Assembly (NCBI GenBank): GCA_025934955.1
Contig: JAICWE010000026.1
Location: forward strand, 1-41,513
DNA: 41,513 nt
Origin: Gemmatimonadales bacterium
Lineage (GTDB): Bacteria; Gemmatimonadota; Gemmatimonadetes; Gemmatimonadales; GWC2-71-9
Reading direction: 5' to 3'
Below are positions 32,752 to 41,513 of this stretch, piece after piece. Below the pieces are notes generated by a model that worked only from the letters and a program-made list of their open reading frames with translations, did not search any database and was not told the origin of the DNA. The first letter of the stretch is position 1. The number at the start of each line of letters is the position of its first letter. A program made the position numbers and the translations under genes.

Positions 32752-33354
32752 CTAGCGGGAGTCCTCGAGGGTCGCGAGGTCGGAGGGTGTATCGATGTCG
32801 GGATTCGCTCCCGGGCGTTCGACGTACGTCGTCGTCAGGCGGCCGCTCGCGAGCAGCGAGCCGAAGCCGGCGTCCGCCTCGAGCGTGGAGGCGAGCGGCC
32901 AGGCGGCGCGATCGAGCAGCAGCGGGTGACCGGGTGCGTCGGGGGCATCGGCGTAGCGCGACCGGATCATGTGACCGCCGCGGCTCCGCCAGGCGGCAAC
33001 CAGCGCGGCGATCGCCTCGGGGGTCGTTTCCGGCTGATCGCCCAGCAGCACGACGACGGCAGCAGGTCCGTCCGTCGGCACCAGCGACGCAGCACGCGCG
33101 ATTCCCAGTCGCACCGAGCGGCCGAGCCCGGCGGCGGGATCGTCGTTCTCGACCGCTTCGGCCCCGGCGGCGCGCACCATCGCGACCAGCGCGGCCGCGC
33201 CGGCCGGCACGACCGCCAGCACCCGCTCCACGGTGCCGGCAGCGCGCGCGCGCCCGGCGGAGTCGAGGACGTGCGCGAGGAGCGGCCGGGCGCGGAGCGG
33301 AGCGAGCAGCTTGTCGCCGCCGAAGCGGGTGCCGCGTCCGGCGGCGAGGATCAG
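32752..33354 (-). CDS. mocA: MocA-like molybdenum cofactor cytidylyltransferase
   Basis: About 200 residues if begun at CTG 33354. The frame contains 'LILAAGRGTRFGGDKLL', the nucleotide-binding signature of MobA/MocA, and 'VVVLLGDQPETTPEAI' with the metal-binding Asp, then 'GHPLLLDRAAW' and a final 'NPDIDTPSDL'. MocA makes the cytidine form of molybdopterin used by CO/xanthine dehydrogenases. The first standard start codon, GTG 33231, lies after the signature and would remove it. The frame is open up to the coxM stop at 33379 with no ATG, GTG or TTG, so initiation must use CTG or another rare codon, perhaps by re-initiation after coxM. Confidence 0.85.
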   Translation of the reverse strand: MILAAGRGTRFGGDKLLAPLRARPLLAHVLDSAGRARAAGTVERVLAVVPAGAAALVAMVRAAGAEAVENDDPAAGLGRSVRLGIARAASLVPTDGPAAVVVLLGDQPETTPEAIAALVAAWRSRGGHMIRSRYADAPDAPGHPLLLDRAAWPLASTLEADAGFGSLLASGRLTTTYVERPGANPDIDTPSDLATLEDSR

Positions 33355-33378
33355 CGCGACGGCGTGCGTGTGCGTGCC

Positions 33379-34236
33379 CTATCGTGCCCGCGCCAGTGCA
33401 GCGTCGAGCGCGCGGCGCACCGCGACGGCGGTGAGGTGCCGGCGATACTCCGCCGGCGCGTGAATGTCGCCCTGGATCTCGATGCCGGCCGCGGCCTCGG
33501 CGGCGACCTTGTCGAGCACCTCGGGCTCCGCCTTGGTGCCGACGAGCTGCCGGGTGGACTCGACGCGGTGCGCCACGTCGCCCAGCCCGGTGAGCGCGAC
33601 CTCGACGTGGCTCACCGTCTTCCGCGTCCGTGCGACGATCGCGGCCGCGGCGACGATCGCGTAACCCGACGCCGCCTGCGCGAAGCTCACGTACGCCGAG
33701 CCCGCACCCCTGGGACTCGGCGGGAGGATGATGTCGGTCAGCAGCTCGTCCTCCACGAGCGCGGTGGTGAACGCGCCCTGGAAGAAGTCGCGCGCCTCGA
33801 TGGCGCGCTTCCCCCGCTTGCTGCGTACGTTGATCAGCGCGTCGAGCACGATCAGCACCGCCGGCATGTCGCTCGCCGGATCGGCGTGGGCGACGGCGCC
33901 GCCGATGGTGCCGCGGTTGCGGACCTGCAGGTCGCCGATCGTCCGGCACACCTCGCCGATCAGTGGAAAGCGCTCGCGCAGGATGTCGCTCTCCATCAGC
34001 TCGCGGTAGGTGGTGCCCGCGCCGATCCGCGCGCCGCGGCGGTACTCGCTCACGCCCCTCAGCTCGGCGATGTGCGCGATATCCAGCAGGCGCGCCGGCT
34101 GCGCCAGGCGGAACTTGAGCATCGGAATCAGGCTGTGCCCGCCTGCGACGAGCTTGGTGCCGTCCTTCGCGGCGAGCGCGTTGAGCACCTCGCGGAGCGA
34201 GCCGGCGCGGGCGTACTCGAAGCTGGCTGGAATCAT
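33379..34236 (-). CDS. coxM: Molybdenum hydroxylase FAD-binding medium subunit (CoxM type)
   Basis: 285 residues. FAD-binding motifs 'LVAGGHSLIPMLKFRLA' and 'TIGGAVAHADPASDMPAVL' are both present, as in CoxM and the FAD domain of xanthine dehydrogenase. The C-terminal domain 'RRHLTAVAVRRALDAAL' is also typical. It passes electrons from the small subunit's 2Fe-2S clusters to the acceptor. The ATG shares one base with the coxL stop (TGATG), which keeps the subunits in step. Confidence 0.93.
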   Translation of the reverse strand: MIPASFEYARAGSLREVLNALAAKDGTKLVAGGHSLIPMLKFRLAQPARLLDIAHIAELRGVSEYRRGARIGAGTTYRELMESDILRERFPLIGEVCRTIGDLQVRNRGTIGGAVAHADPASDMPAVLIVLDALINVRSKRGKRAIEARDFFQGAFTTALVEDELLTDIILPPSPRGAGSAYVSFAQAASGYAIVAAAAIVARTRKTVSHVEVALTGLGDVAHRVESTRQLVGTKAEPEVLDKVAAEAAAGIEIQGDIHAPAEYRRHLTAVAVRRALDAALARAR

Positions 34237-36611
34237 CAGTGCGCTCCCTTCCCATTACCCGCGCCCGACGCTTTCGCCGCCTGGATCGCGGCCCACACCC
34301 GCGCCGGCGTCAGCGGCTTGTCGATGTGACTGATGCCGAACGGCTGGAGCGCGTCCACCACCGCGTTCACCACCGCCGCGGCCGAGGCGATCGTGCCCGC
34401 TTCCCCGCAGCCCTTCACGCCTAACGGGTTCACCGGAGATGGTGTCACCGTGTGGTCGGTTTCGATGTGCGGCATCTGACTCGCCTTCGGCACCGCGTAG
34501 TCCATCATGGTGCCGGTGAGGAGCTGGCCGCTCTCGTCGTAGATCGCGATCTCCTGGAGCGCCTCGCCCAGGCCCTGCACCACGCCGCCGTGGATCTGGC
34601 CCTGCACGATCATCGGGTTGATCTGCGGACCACAGTCGTCCACCGCGATGTAGCGCTGCACGTCCACCTTGCCGGTGTCGGCGTCGACTTCGACCAGACA
34701 GATGTGAGTGCCGAACGGGTAGACGAAGTTGGTCGGATCGAAGAACGCCGTCGCCTCGAGCCCGGGCTCCACGCCCGGCGGCATGTTCCAGCCGACGTTG
34801 GCCGCGAGCGCCAGCTCGCCGAACGCCCGGGCCGACTGCGGCGAGCCCTTCACCGCGAATTTCCCGTCCTTCCACTCGAGATCCGCCTCGTTCGCCTCCA
34901 GCAGATGCGCGGCGATCTTCTTTGCCTTCTCCTTGACCCGCTCTGCCGCGACCTTGACCGCCGAGCCGCACACCGCGGTGGAGCGGCTGCCGTAGGTGCC
35001 CCAGCCCTGCGGCGTGTTGTCGGTGTCGCCGTGGACGATTTCGACGGTCTCGACCGGGATGCCGAATTCCTCCGCGACGATCTGCGCGAAGGTCGTCTCC
35101 TCGCCCTGGCCGTGCGGGCTCGCGCCGATGTACACCCGCACCATGCCGGTGGGGTAGACCCGCACGATCGCCGAGTCGTACAGCCCGCCGCCGAAGCCGA
35201 CCGCGCCCGCCACCTGTGACGGCCCCAGCCCGCAGATCTCGATGTAGCTCACCAGGCCGATGCCGCGGTACTTCCCGTCCTTCCACCCGGCCTGCTGCTC
35301 TTCGCGGAACCGCTTGTAGTCGATCTTCTCCAGCGCGCGGTCGAGCGCAGCCTCGTAGTTGCCCGAGTCGTAGATCAGACCGGTCGCGACGGTGTAGGGG
35401 AACTTGTCCTTCGGGATGAAGTTCTTCCGGCGCACGTCGACCGGATCGAGGTGCGCCGCGCGGGCAAACGTGTCCACCAGCCGCTCGACCAGATACGCCG
35501 CCTCCGGCCGCCCCGCGCCGCGGTAGGCGTCCACCGGGGCCCCCGAGGTGTACACGCCGTACACCGTACCCTCGATGTTCGGGATGGTGTACGCGCCGGA
35601 GTACACCAGCCCGTGCAGAATCGTCGGGATGCCCGGTGCTGCGGTCGAGGCGTACGCGCCGAGGCCGGCGTAGACCCTGGTGCGGAGCCCGGTGATGCGT
35701 CCGTCCCGGGTACCGCACATCTCGACGTGCTCGATGTGATCGCGGCCATGGATGGTGACCTTGTAGTTCTCGGAGCGGTCCTCGGTCCACTTCACCGGCC
35801 GGCCCAGGTCCATCGCCGCGAGGCTCACCATCGCCTCGTCGGGGTATGCCGGGATCTTGCTGCCGAACCCGCCGCCCACCTCGGGCGCGATGACGCGGAT
35901 CCGGTGCTCCGGCAGCTTGAGCATCACCGAGCAGAGGAACCGATGGATGTGCGGGTTCTGGCTCGTCACCCACAGCGTGAGCTGGCCGCTCCCGCCGTTG
36001 TAGCTGGCGACGGCGGCGCGTGGCTCCATCGCCGTCGGCAGGAGCCGCTGCTGCACGATGCGAAGCTGCACCTTCACCTCGGCCCGCTCGAAGGCGCCGG
36101 CTGCGTCGCCGCCGGCCACCACCCACTTGAACGCGATGTTGTTCGGCACGTCGGCGTGGAACTGCGGTGCGCCGGCCTGGGCCGCCTTCTCCGGGTCCAC
36201 CTCGGCCGGGAGCGGATCGTAGTCCACGTCGATCAGGTCGACGGCGTCGCGCGCCTGCGCGCGGGTCTCGGCCACGACCATGGCGACGCCGTCGCCGGCG
36301 TAGCGCACCGTGTCGCAGGCGAGCAGGTGATGGTGCGGGATCTTGAGCTCGCAGTTGGGCACGTTCCACGCGCACGGCACCGGCACCGCCTTGTCCTTCA
36401 CGTCGTTTCCGGTGTAGACGGCGATGACGCCCGGAGCCTGCCGCGCGGCGCTCACGTCGACGCGGGTGATCTTCGCATGGGCATAGGGACTGCGCAGGAA
36501 CGCGGCGTACGTCATCCCGGGCAGCTTGACATCGTCGGTGTAGGTGGCGCTGCCGGTGATGAGCCGCGGGTCTTCGCGGCGCTTGATGGCGGAGCCGAAG
36601 ATGGTGGGCAT
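34236..36611 (-). CDS. coxL: Molybdenum hydroxylase large subunit, form II CoxL-like
   Basis: 791 residues. It is the molybdopterin-binding subunit of the xanthine oxidase family. The active-site loop at 362-368 reads AYRGAGR, the form II signature. True CO dehydrogenase (form I) has AYxCSFR, with the cysteine that holds copper; that cysteine is absent here. The catalytic Glu is E737 in 'VKGCGEAG', and 'GGGFGSKI' at 247-254 contacts the cofactor. CO oxidation by form II is disputed; purine, nicotinate or aldehyde oxidation is equally possible. The start codon ATG 36611 gives '[20 protein letters not shown]', which matches family N-termini. coxS ends 13 bases upstream. Confidence 0.93.
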   Translation of the reverse strand: MPTIFGSAIKRREDPRLITGSATYTDDVKLPGMTYAAFLRSPYAHAKITRVDVSAARQAPGVIAVYTGNDVKDKAVPVPCAWNVPNCELKIPHHHLLACDTVRYAGDGVAMVVAETRAQARDAVDLIDVDYDPLPAEVDPEKAAQAGAPQFHADVPNNIAFKWVVAGGDAAGAFERAEVKVQLRIVQQRLLPTAMEPRAAVASYNGGSGQLTLWVTSQNPHIHRFLCSVMLKLPEHRIRVIAPEVGGGFGSKIPAYPDEAMVSLAAMDLGRPVKWTEDRSENYKVTIHGRDHIEHVEMCGTRDGRITGLRTRVYAGLGAYASTAAPGIPTILHGLVYSGAYTIPNIEGTVYGVYTSGAPVDAYRGAGRPEAAYLVERLVDTFARAAHLDPVDVRRKNFIPKDKFPYTVATGLIYDSGNYEAALDRALEKIDYKRFREEQQAGWKDGKYRGIGLVSYIEICGLGPSQVAGAVGFGGGLYDSAIVRVYPTGMVRVYIGASPHGQGEETTFAQIVAEEFGIPVETVEIVHGDTDNTPQGWGTYGSRSTAVCGSAVKVAAERVKEKAKKIAAHLLEANEADLEWKDGKFAVKGSPQSARAFGELALAANVGWNMPPGVEPGLEATAFFDPTNFVYPFGTHICLVEVDADTGKVDVQRYIAVDDCGPQINPMIVQGQIHGGVVQGLGEALQEIAIYDESGQLLTGTMMDYAVPKASQMPHIETDHTVTPSPVNPLGVKGCGEAGTIASAAAVVNAVVDALQPFGISHIDKPLTPARVWAAIQAAKASGAGNGKGAH

Positions 36612-36624
36612 GGTGGGCTCCGGC

Positions 36625-37119
<495 letters not shown>

Positions 37120-37164
37120 GGGTGGAGCTCTCCTTGGGCGGGCGGACGACCGGCGTGCTCGGCT

Positions 37165-37193
37165 ATGCTATGTCTCTCCCGGGAAGTGGTCAA
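37165..37193 (-). promoter_or_regulatory. Promoter of the cox operon
   Basis: On the minus strand TTGACC (37193-37188) and TAGCAT (37170-37165) are separated by exactly 17 bases. Transcription should begin near 37158, leaving a leader of about 38 bases with a clear AAGGAG. The -35 is part of the palindrome at 37188-37218. Confidence 0.65.
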
Positions 37194-37218
37194 GACGCGG
37201 CGTGTGCCGCTCTTGACC
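37188..37218. repeat. Palindrome between the cox operon and tRNA-Asn, spanning both -35 elements
   Basis: Arms GGTCAAGA-c-GCGGC (37188-37201) and GCCGC-TCTTGACC (37206-37218) pair around a GTGT loop, a 13-base-pair dyad with one bulged base. Each end contains TTGACC, the -35 of a divergent promoter. It could be a regulator site acting on both directions, or simply two mirrored promoters. Confidence 0.55.
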
Positions 37219-37242
37219 GTTGGGCGCCGCGCTGCGTAACCT
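37213..37242 (+). promoter_or_regulatory. Putative promoter of tRNA-Asn
   Basis: TTGACC (37213-37218) and a weak TAACCT (37237-37242) are 18 bases apart, about 40 bases before the tRNA. The -35 is strong, the -10 is poor. It mirrors the cox promoter on the other strand. Confidence 0.35.
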
Positions 37243-37280
37243 GTTAGCCCCGCCGTGCACCATCGGATCGGTCCCGCCTT

Positions 37281-37353
37281 TGGGGTGTAGCTCAATCGGC
37301 AGAGCGCCCGGCTGTTAACCGGGAGGTTGCTGGTTCGACCCCAGCCGCCCCAG
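37281..37353 (+). tRNA. tRNA-Asn (anticodon GTT)
   Basis: The cloverleaf can be drawn by hand. The acceptor TGGGGTG pairs with CGCCCCA. The D stem is GCTC/GAGC, the anticodon stem CCCGG/CCGGG with loop CTGTTAA (anticodon GTT at 37314-37316), and the T arm GCTGG-TTCGACC-CCAGC. The discriminator is G and CCA is not encoded. No integrase or direct repeat of its 3' end is seen nearby, so there is no sign of use as an attachment site. Confidence 0.97.
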
Positions 37354-37379
37354 TCTTCCCATCGTCTTATCATTGCTGC

Positions 37380-38282
37380 ATGACTACCATCGCGTTTCTC
37401 GGACTCGGCAGCATGGGCGCGCCGATGGCGCGCAACCTCGTCGCGGCGGGCCACGCCGTGCGCGTGTGGAACCGCACGCCGGAGCGCGCCCGCCAGGTGC
37501 CTGGCGCCCAGCCGGCCCCGACACCTGCATCGGCCGCGCAGAATGCCGACCTCGCGGTCACCATGCTCGCGGATGACCGCGCGGTCGAGGGCGTCACCTT
37601 CGGCCCCGAAGGTCTGCTGCGCACGCTCCCGCCCAATGCCATCCACGTCGGCATGAGCACCATCAGCGTGGCGCTCGCCGAGCGACTCACCGGCGCGCAC
37701 GAGGCGGTGAGCCGGCGCTTCGTCGCGGCGCCCGTCTTCGGCCGGCCGGAAGCGGCGGAGCAGCGGATGCTCTGGATCGTGCCCGGCGGCAGCGAGGACG
37801 ACATCGCCCGGGCGGCGCCGCTCTTCGAGGCCGTGGGCCGCGGCAGCTTCCCGATGGCGACGCCGGCCCAGGCGGCGCTCGCCAAGATCCTCGGTAACTT
37901 CATGATCGCGGCGACCTGCGAGTCGCTGGCCGAAGCGTTGGCCCTGGCCGAGCGTGCGGGCCTCGAGCCGGAGCGGCTGGTGGCGATGCTCACCGGTACG
38001 CTCTTCGGCAGCCCCATCGTGCAGGCGTATGGCGGGCGGATCGCTCGCACCGAGTTCCAGCCGGCCGGCTTCACGGTGCCGCTCGGACTCAAGGACGTCG
38101 GCCTGGCGCTCGAGGCCGGCGCCGCGCACCAGGTCCCGCTGCCGCTCGCGAGTCTGCTGCGCGATCACCTGCTCGCCGCGCTCGCCCGGGGCCGCGCCGA
38201 CTGGGACTGGTCCGCGCTCGCGAGCGTGGTCCGGGAAGGCGCCGGCCTGGCGCCGACGCGCAATGGGACGGCGCGGGCCTGA
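37380..38282 (+). CDS. NAD(P)-dependent beta-hydroxyacid dehydrogenase (3-hydroxyisobutyrate dehydrogenase family)
   Basis: 300 residues. The Rossmann motif 'IAFLGLGSMGAPMARNL' opens the protein, and 'WNRTPERA' suggests NADP preference (Asn-Arg-Thr after the second strand). The catalytic Lys lies in 'LAKILGNFMIAATCESLAEAL'. The substrate-binding segment 'GRPEAAEQRMLWIVPGG' differs from the DAPVSGG loop of 3-hydroxyisobutyrate dehydrogenase, pointing to the GLYR1/succinic-semialdehyde-reductase-like branch. The exact substrate is open. It stands alone, 27 bases after the tRNA. Confidence 0.85.
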   Translation: MTTIAFLGLGSMGAPMARNLVAAGHAVRVWNRTPERARQVPGAQPAPTPASAAQNADLAVTMLADDRAVEGVTFGPEGLLRTLPPNAIHVGMSTISVALAERLTGAHEAVSRRFVAAPVFGRPEAAEQRMLWIVPGGSEDDIARAAPLFEAVGRGSFPMATPAQAALAKILGNFMIAATCESLAEALALAERAGLEPERLVAMLTGTLFGSPIVQAYGGRIARTEFQPAGFTVPLGLKDVGLALEAGAAHQVPLPLASLLRDHLLAALARGRADWDWSALASVVREGAGLAPTRNGTARA

Positions 38283-38355
38283 ATCCGGGCCCGGCGGGGC
38301 GCGCCCGCCGCGGGCCGCCCTTGTTTGCCACTCCGCCCCCGCTCAGGTTTGAGCC

Positions 38356-39504
38356 GTGCGGATCGCGCTCTTCTCCGAGGTCGACTGGCCGATGGTGAGC
38401 GGCGTCGGCGTCACCCGCGTGCGCCTGGTCGACGGCCTCCAGGCGCGGGGCCACGAGGTCCGCGTCTACTCCGCCAGCTACGCCCTGCCCGATGGCGAGG
38501 CCGAGCGCCCCGAAGCGCACCGCTCCCCCAGCATCCCGCTGTTCCTCTACCCCGATGTCCAGTGGGCGTTCCCACGGCTCCGCGACGTGATGGACGACGC
38601 GGTCCGCTTCCGCCCCGACGTCATCCACGTCGCCACCGAGTTCTCGATGGGCCTCGCCGGCCTCAAGGTCGCGCGGCAGCTTCGCGTCCCGCTGATCGCC
38701 TCGGCCCACACCGACTACGAGCGTTACGCCGGTCGCTACGGCATGGAGTGGCTGCTGCGGTGGGGCTGGCGCTATCTCCGCTGGTTCTACGGTCAGGCCG
38801 GGCGGGTGCTCTGTCCGTCGCGCATCTACGAGGAGCACCTGCACCGGCGCGGCATCCTGCACACCGGCGTCTGGGGGCGCGGGGTCGATCCCCGCGAGTT
38901 CGGCCCCCGCTTCCGGAGCGAAGCGTACCGCGCGTCGCTCGGCCTCGAGCCGGATGACCTGCTGGTGAGCTACATCGGCCGGCTGGCGCGGGAGAAGAAC
39001 CTCGATCTGCTGGTGGACGGCTGGCAGGAGCTCCGGGCCCGCCACCCTCGCGCGCGGCTGTTGCTGGTCGGCCGCGGGCCGCTGGAGGAGGAGCTCCGCC
39101 GGAGCGGGATCCCCGGCGTCCACGTGCCCGGTCTCATGCGCGGTGCCGCGCTCGCGGCGGCGTACGCGTCGTCCGACGTCTTTGCCTTTCCCTCGACGAC
39201 CGAGACGTTCGGCAACTCGCTGCTCGAGGCGATGGCGTCGGGGCTGCCGTGTCTCGTCGCGGCGTCGGGCGGCGTGCTGGAGTTCGCCCGGCATGGCGAG
39301 AACGCTTGGCTGGTGGCGCCCAATCGGCGGGGCGCGCTGCTCGAGGGTCTCGGGCGACTGCTGGACGACGCGGCGCTCCGGCGCGCGCTCTCGCATGGCG
39401 CGCTCGTCACCGCCGCCTCGCGCGGGTGGGACGTGATCTACGATCGGCTGTTGCAGGACTACGAGATGGTGATCGCCCGCCGCCGCGGGGCGCGGGCGGC
39501 GTAG
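38356..39504 (+). CDS. GT4-family glycosyltransferase, mannosyltransferase-like
   Basis: 382 residues from a GTG that starts the family motif 'MRIALFSEVDWPMVSGVGVTRVRLVDGL'. The N-terminal acceptor domain contains 'DVIHVATEFSMGLAGLKVAR' and 'SAHTDYERYAGRYG'. The C-terminal GT-B donor domain has 'YIGRLAREKNLDLLVDGW' and the EX7E motif in 'TTETFGNSLLEAMASGLP'. It resembles GDP-mannose-dependent alpha-mannosyltransferases (MgtA/PimB group) acting on lipid or glycolipid acceptors at the inner membrane face. Donor and acceptor cannot be fixed from sequence. It converges with the pit gene with a one-base gap. Confidence 0.87.
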   Translation: MRIALFSEVDWPMVSGVGVTRVRLVDGLQARGHEVRVYSASYALPDGEAERPEAHRSPSIPLFLYPDVQWAFPRLRDVMDDAVRFRPDVIHVATEFSMGLAGLKVARQLRVPLIASAHTDYERYAGRYGMEWLLRWGWRYLRWFYGQAGRVLCPSRIYEEHLHRRGILHTGVWGRGVDPREFGPRFRSEAYRASLGLEPDDLLVSYIGRLAREKNLDLLVDGWQELRARHPRARLLLVGRGPLEEELRRSGIPGVHVPGLMRGAALAAAYASSDVFAFPSTTETFGNSLLEAMASGLPCLVAASGGVLEFARHGENAWLVAPNRRGALLEGLGRLLDDAALRRALSHGALVTAASRGWDVIYDRLLQDYEMVIARRRGARAA

Positions 39505-39505
39505 C

Positions 39506-40561
39506 TCAGCGAAGCAGCAGGTACGCCATGGCCGCGATCATCGCCGCCGCCGGCATCGTCATCACCCACGCCCACACGATCCGTCCCGCCACGCCCCAGC
39601 GCACCGCCGAGAGCCGCCGGCTGGCGCCGACGCCGACGATGGCACCGGTGATGGTGTGCGTCGTGCTCACCGGCACGCCCCAGTGCGACGCGATCAGCAC
39701 CGTGATGCCGCCCGCCGTCTCGGCGCAGAAGCCGCCGAACGGCGTGAGCTTGGTGATCCGCGTCCCCATCGTCTTCACGATGCGCCAGCCGCCCAGCGAG
39801 GTGCCGAGCGCGATGGCGCTGTAGGCGGCCATCTCGACCCAGAGCGGGATCCGGTCGGCGTTAGGCAGGTACAGATGGCGCAGCCAGTTGGGCTGTACCG
39901 CGAAAAGCGCGTTGCTCGACGCCAGCAGGCCCACGATGATGCCCATCGTCTTCTGCGCGTCGTTGGCGCCGTGGGAGAGCGAATAGAGTGCGGCGGAGAG
40001 CAGCTGCAGCTTGCGGAAGAGGCGGTCCACCCTGGCCGGCCGCTGGCGGCGCAGCGCCCACGACAGGCCGACCGTCAGCGCCAGCGCCAGCGCCAGTCCG
40101 AGCATCGGCGACACCACGATGAACAGCACCGGCTTGATCCAGCCGCCGAGCTGCAGCGCGTCGAACCCGGCCTTCGCCACCGCCGCCCCGCCGTAGCCGC
40201 CGAGCAGCGCGTGCGACGACGACGTCGGCAGGCCGAAGTACCAGGTGATGAGATTCCAGATGATGGCGCCGAGCAGCCCGGCGAACACCACGTTGGGCTC
40301 GACCACCGACGGGTCGATCAGCCCCTTGCTGATGGTCCGGGCGACCGCGGTGCCGACGGTGAATGCCGCGACGAAATTGAAGAACGCCGCCCACACCACC
40401 GCGACGCCGGGCGAGAGCACCCGGGTCGAGACGACGGTGGCGATCGAGTTGGCGCTGTCGTGGAAGCCGTTGATGAAGTCGAAGACCAGGGCGACGCCGA
40501 CGATCAGCAGGACGTAGCCGACCGTCCCCTGTCCGAGCGAAGCCGAGAGCGCCGAGTTCAC
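39506..40561 (-). CDS. pit: PiT-family inorganic phosphate transporter
   Basis: 351 residues from a GTG that overlaps the DUF47 gene stop by 4 bases. Two repeated PiT signatures are present: 'FDFINGFHDSANSIATVVSTRVLSP' near the N-terminus and 'LYSLSHGANDAQKTMGIIVGLL' in the second half. Paired motifs 'GLPTSSSHALLGG' and 'GVPVSTTHTITGAIVG' also match. About ten hydrophobic helices are visible. It imports phosphate with protons or sodium as a low-affinity system. Pairing with a DUF47 protein is the common bacterial arrangement. Confidence 0.93.
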   Translation of the reverse strand: MNSALSASLGQGTVGYVLLIVGVALVFDFINGFHDSANSIATVVSTRVLSPGVAVVWAAFFNFVAAFTVGTAVARTISKGLIDPSVVEPNVVFAGLLGAIIWNLITWYFGLPTSSSHALLGGYGGAAVAKAGFDALQLGGWIKPVLFIVVSPMLGLALALALTVGLSWALRRQRPARVDRLFRKLQLLSAALYSLSHGANDAQKTMGIIVGLLASSNALFAVQPNWLRHLYLPNADRIPLWVEMAAYSAIALGTSLGGWRIVKTMGTRITKLTPFGGFCAETAGGITVLIASHWGVPVSTTHTITGAIVGVGASRRLSAVRWGVAGRIVWAWVMTMPAAAMIAAMAYLLLR

Positions 40562-41178
40562 GCGTGCTTGATCGAGATGGACTCGAGCACGTTGGCCGCA
40601 TCCTCGGCGCGGTCGAGCGCTTTCTCCAGCGTGTCGTAGATCTCCTTCCACTTCATGACGTGGAGCGCGTCGGTCGCGCCCTCGAACAGCTTGCCGGTCC
40701 ATTCGTGGTAGACGGTGTCACCCTCCTCCTCCAGGTGCTTGACTTCGACGCAGGAGGCGAGCAGCGTGTCGTTCTTCCGGCTCTGGAGCGCGGTGACGCC
40801 GGCCTGGAGCTCGACGTTGGCGCGGGTGATCACCTGCGCCATGAGGAGCGCGCCGCGCGGCGCCTCGCCGGCGTGGAACCGCTGCACCCGGCGGGCGGTG
40901 CCGTCCATGACGTCCATGACGTCGTCCAGCCGCGACGCGAGCGTGTGGATGTCCTCCCGATCGAGCGGCGTGATGAACGAGCGATCGAGGCGATTCACGA
41001 CTTCATGGGTGACCTGGTCGGCCTGGTGCTCCAGGCGCTTGATGGCGTCCACCACCGCGGTGCGCTCCACGACGTCCTTCTGGAACAGCTCCTCGAGTCG
41101 CCGCGCGGCTTCCACGTTGAACGCGGCGACCGAGCAGAACAGGTCGAAGAACTTTTCATCGCGGGGGAGCAGGGACAT
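40558..41178 (-). CDS. DUF47/PhoU-like regulator of phosphate transport
   Basis: 206 residues from ATG 41178. It is mostly helical, with the DUF47 features 'MSLLPRDEKFFDLFCSVAAFNVEAARRL' at the start, 'LEHQADQVTHEVVNRLDRSFITPLDREDI', and 'WKEIYDTLEKALDRAEDAANVLESI'. These E/D-rich patches bind metal in PhoU relatives. DUF47 proteins pair with PiT transporters and probably regulate them. The stop overlaps the pit GTG, so the two are translationally coupled. Confidence 0.92.
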   Translation of the reverse strand: MSLLPRDEKFFDLFCSVAAFNVEAARRLEELFQKDVVERTAVVDAIKRLEHQADQVTHEVVNRLDRSFITPLDREDIHTLASRLDDVMDVMDGTARRVQRFHAGEAPRGALLMAQVITRANVELQAGVTALQSRKNDTLLASCVEVKHLEEEGDTVYHEWTGKLFEGATDALHVMKWKEIYDTLEKALDRAEDAANVLESISIKHA

Positions 41179-41219
41179 GTCGCATTCCGGTCGCGGGTCG
41201 CGCAGAAGATAGCGCGCCG

Positions 41220-41513
41220 ATGCCCATCGAGCCATCCGGCGGACGGTCGCTGCTCGCGGCGTTCGCGCACCCGGACGACGAGAGCTTCGCGATCGCGGGG
41301 ACGTTGGCGCGCTGCGCCGCCGAAGGCGTGCGCACCGCGCTCTTCGTCGCCACCGACGGCGACGCCGGCCGCGTCGCGGCCGGCGCACCGGCCGACCCCG
41401 CCACGCTCGCGCGCACCCGCCGCGTCGAGCTGCTACGGGCCGCCGCGGTGCTCGGCGTCGCCCGCGTCTTTCTCCCCGGGTTCCGCGACGGCGCGCTCGA
41501 GGCCGAGCGGCCC
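41220..41513 (+). CDS. PIG-L/LmbE-family deacetylase (5' part; runs off the window)
   Basis: 98 residues are visible from an ATG. The zinc-binding motif 'AHPDDE' appears at residues 16-21, followed by 'LFVATDGDAG', as in GlcNAc-PI de-N-acetylases, MshB and BshB. The frame stays open to the window end. Only the N-terminal third is here, so the substrate (bacillithiol or mycothiol precursor, or another N-acetyl sugar) cannot be inferred. It is divergent from the DUF47 gene, 41 bases apart. Confidence 0.85.
   Translation, partial: MPIEPSGGRSLLAAFAHPDDESFAIAGTLARCAAEGVRTALFVATDGDAGRVAAGAPADPATLARTRRVELLRAAAVLGVARVFLPGFRDGALEAERP

Noticed and set aside
32243-36375. Long frames on both strands within the cox operon
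   Set aside because: Composition is low-complexity Arg/Ala/Gly, and they overlap coxG, mocA, coxM and coxL, which have full family motifs.
34236-36611. Calling this a carbon monoxide dehydrogenase
   Set aside because: The loop AYRGAGR lacks the copper-ligand cysteine of form I enzymes.
37281-37353. tRNA-Asn as an integration site of a mobile element
   Set aside because: No integrase and no repeat of the tRNA 3' end were seen nearby.

Overview
The window is about 70% G+C, almost fully coding, and free of insertion sequences, phage genes and CRISPR arrays. No gene-free stretch exceeds 300 bases. Gene content suggests a free-living bacterium of the Gemmatimonadota or a close relative: DUF5916 outer-membrane protein, BlaI/M56 pair with HEAT repeats, serine/threonine kinase fused to a TolB-like domain and TPRs, Bacteroidetes-type arginine cluster, form II cox operon. 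This assignment is inferred from gene content only. Many neighbouring genes overlap by 4 bases (ATGA or GTGA), so most are read as tightly coupled operons.

Region 1 (1-1531): two M42-type metallopeptidase genes in tandem. The first is cut by the window edge and has lost its metal ligands; the second is complete and secreted. Region 2 (1576-7931): a respiratory formate dehydrogenase operon. A Crp-type palindrome lies upstream of a Tat-exported, selenocysteine-containing catalytic subunit (in-frame TGA at 2270 with a SECIS-like hairpin), followed by a four-cluster ferredoxin subunit, an NrfD-type membrane anchor, a small lipoprotein and FdhE. The cell must make selenocysteine from genes elsewhere.

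Region 3 (minus strand, 14415-7941): a BlaI-family repressor, an M56 (BlaR1-like) membrane peptidase whose sensor domain is replaced by HEAT repeats, a second HEAT-repeat protein with the same C-terminal tail, and a DUF5916 protein. Two related palindromic sites, one before the repressor and one before the second HEAT gene, suggest one small regulon. This is the most system-like and least explained part of the window.

Region 4 (14564-23939): a full arginine cluster, argG - P-loop protein - argC - argD - argF' - argB - argE - argH - argR. The carbamoyltransferase is the N-acyl-ornithine type, and the residue that sets acetyl versus succinyl specificity points to N-succinyl-ornithine. No recognisable glutamate N-acyltransferase is present; an uncharacterised P-loop protein occupies the second place in the cluster.

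Region 5 (minus strand, 28901-23955): two serine/threonine kinases, one with a transmembrane segment, TolB-like domain and TPRs, and a lipoprotein. Region 6 (minus strand, 37119-28992): a molybdenum hydroxylase operon coxS-L-M, a MocA-like cytidylyltransferase, coxG, a MoxR ATPase, a VWA protein and XdhC. The large subunit carries the form II signature, so CO is not the assured substrate. Region 7 (37281-41513): tRNA-Asn, a 3-hydroxyisobutyrate dehydrogenase-like enzyme, a GT4 glycosyltransferase, a phosphate transporter with its DUF47 partner, and the start of a PIG-L deacetylase gene.
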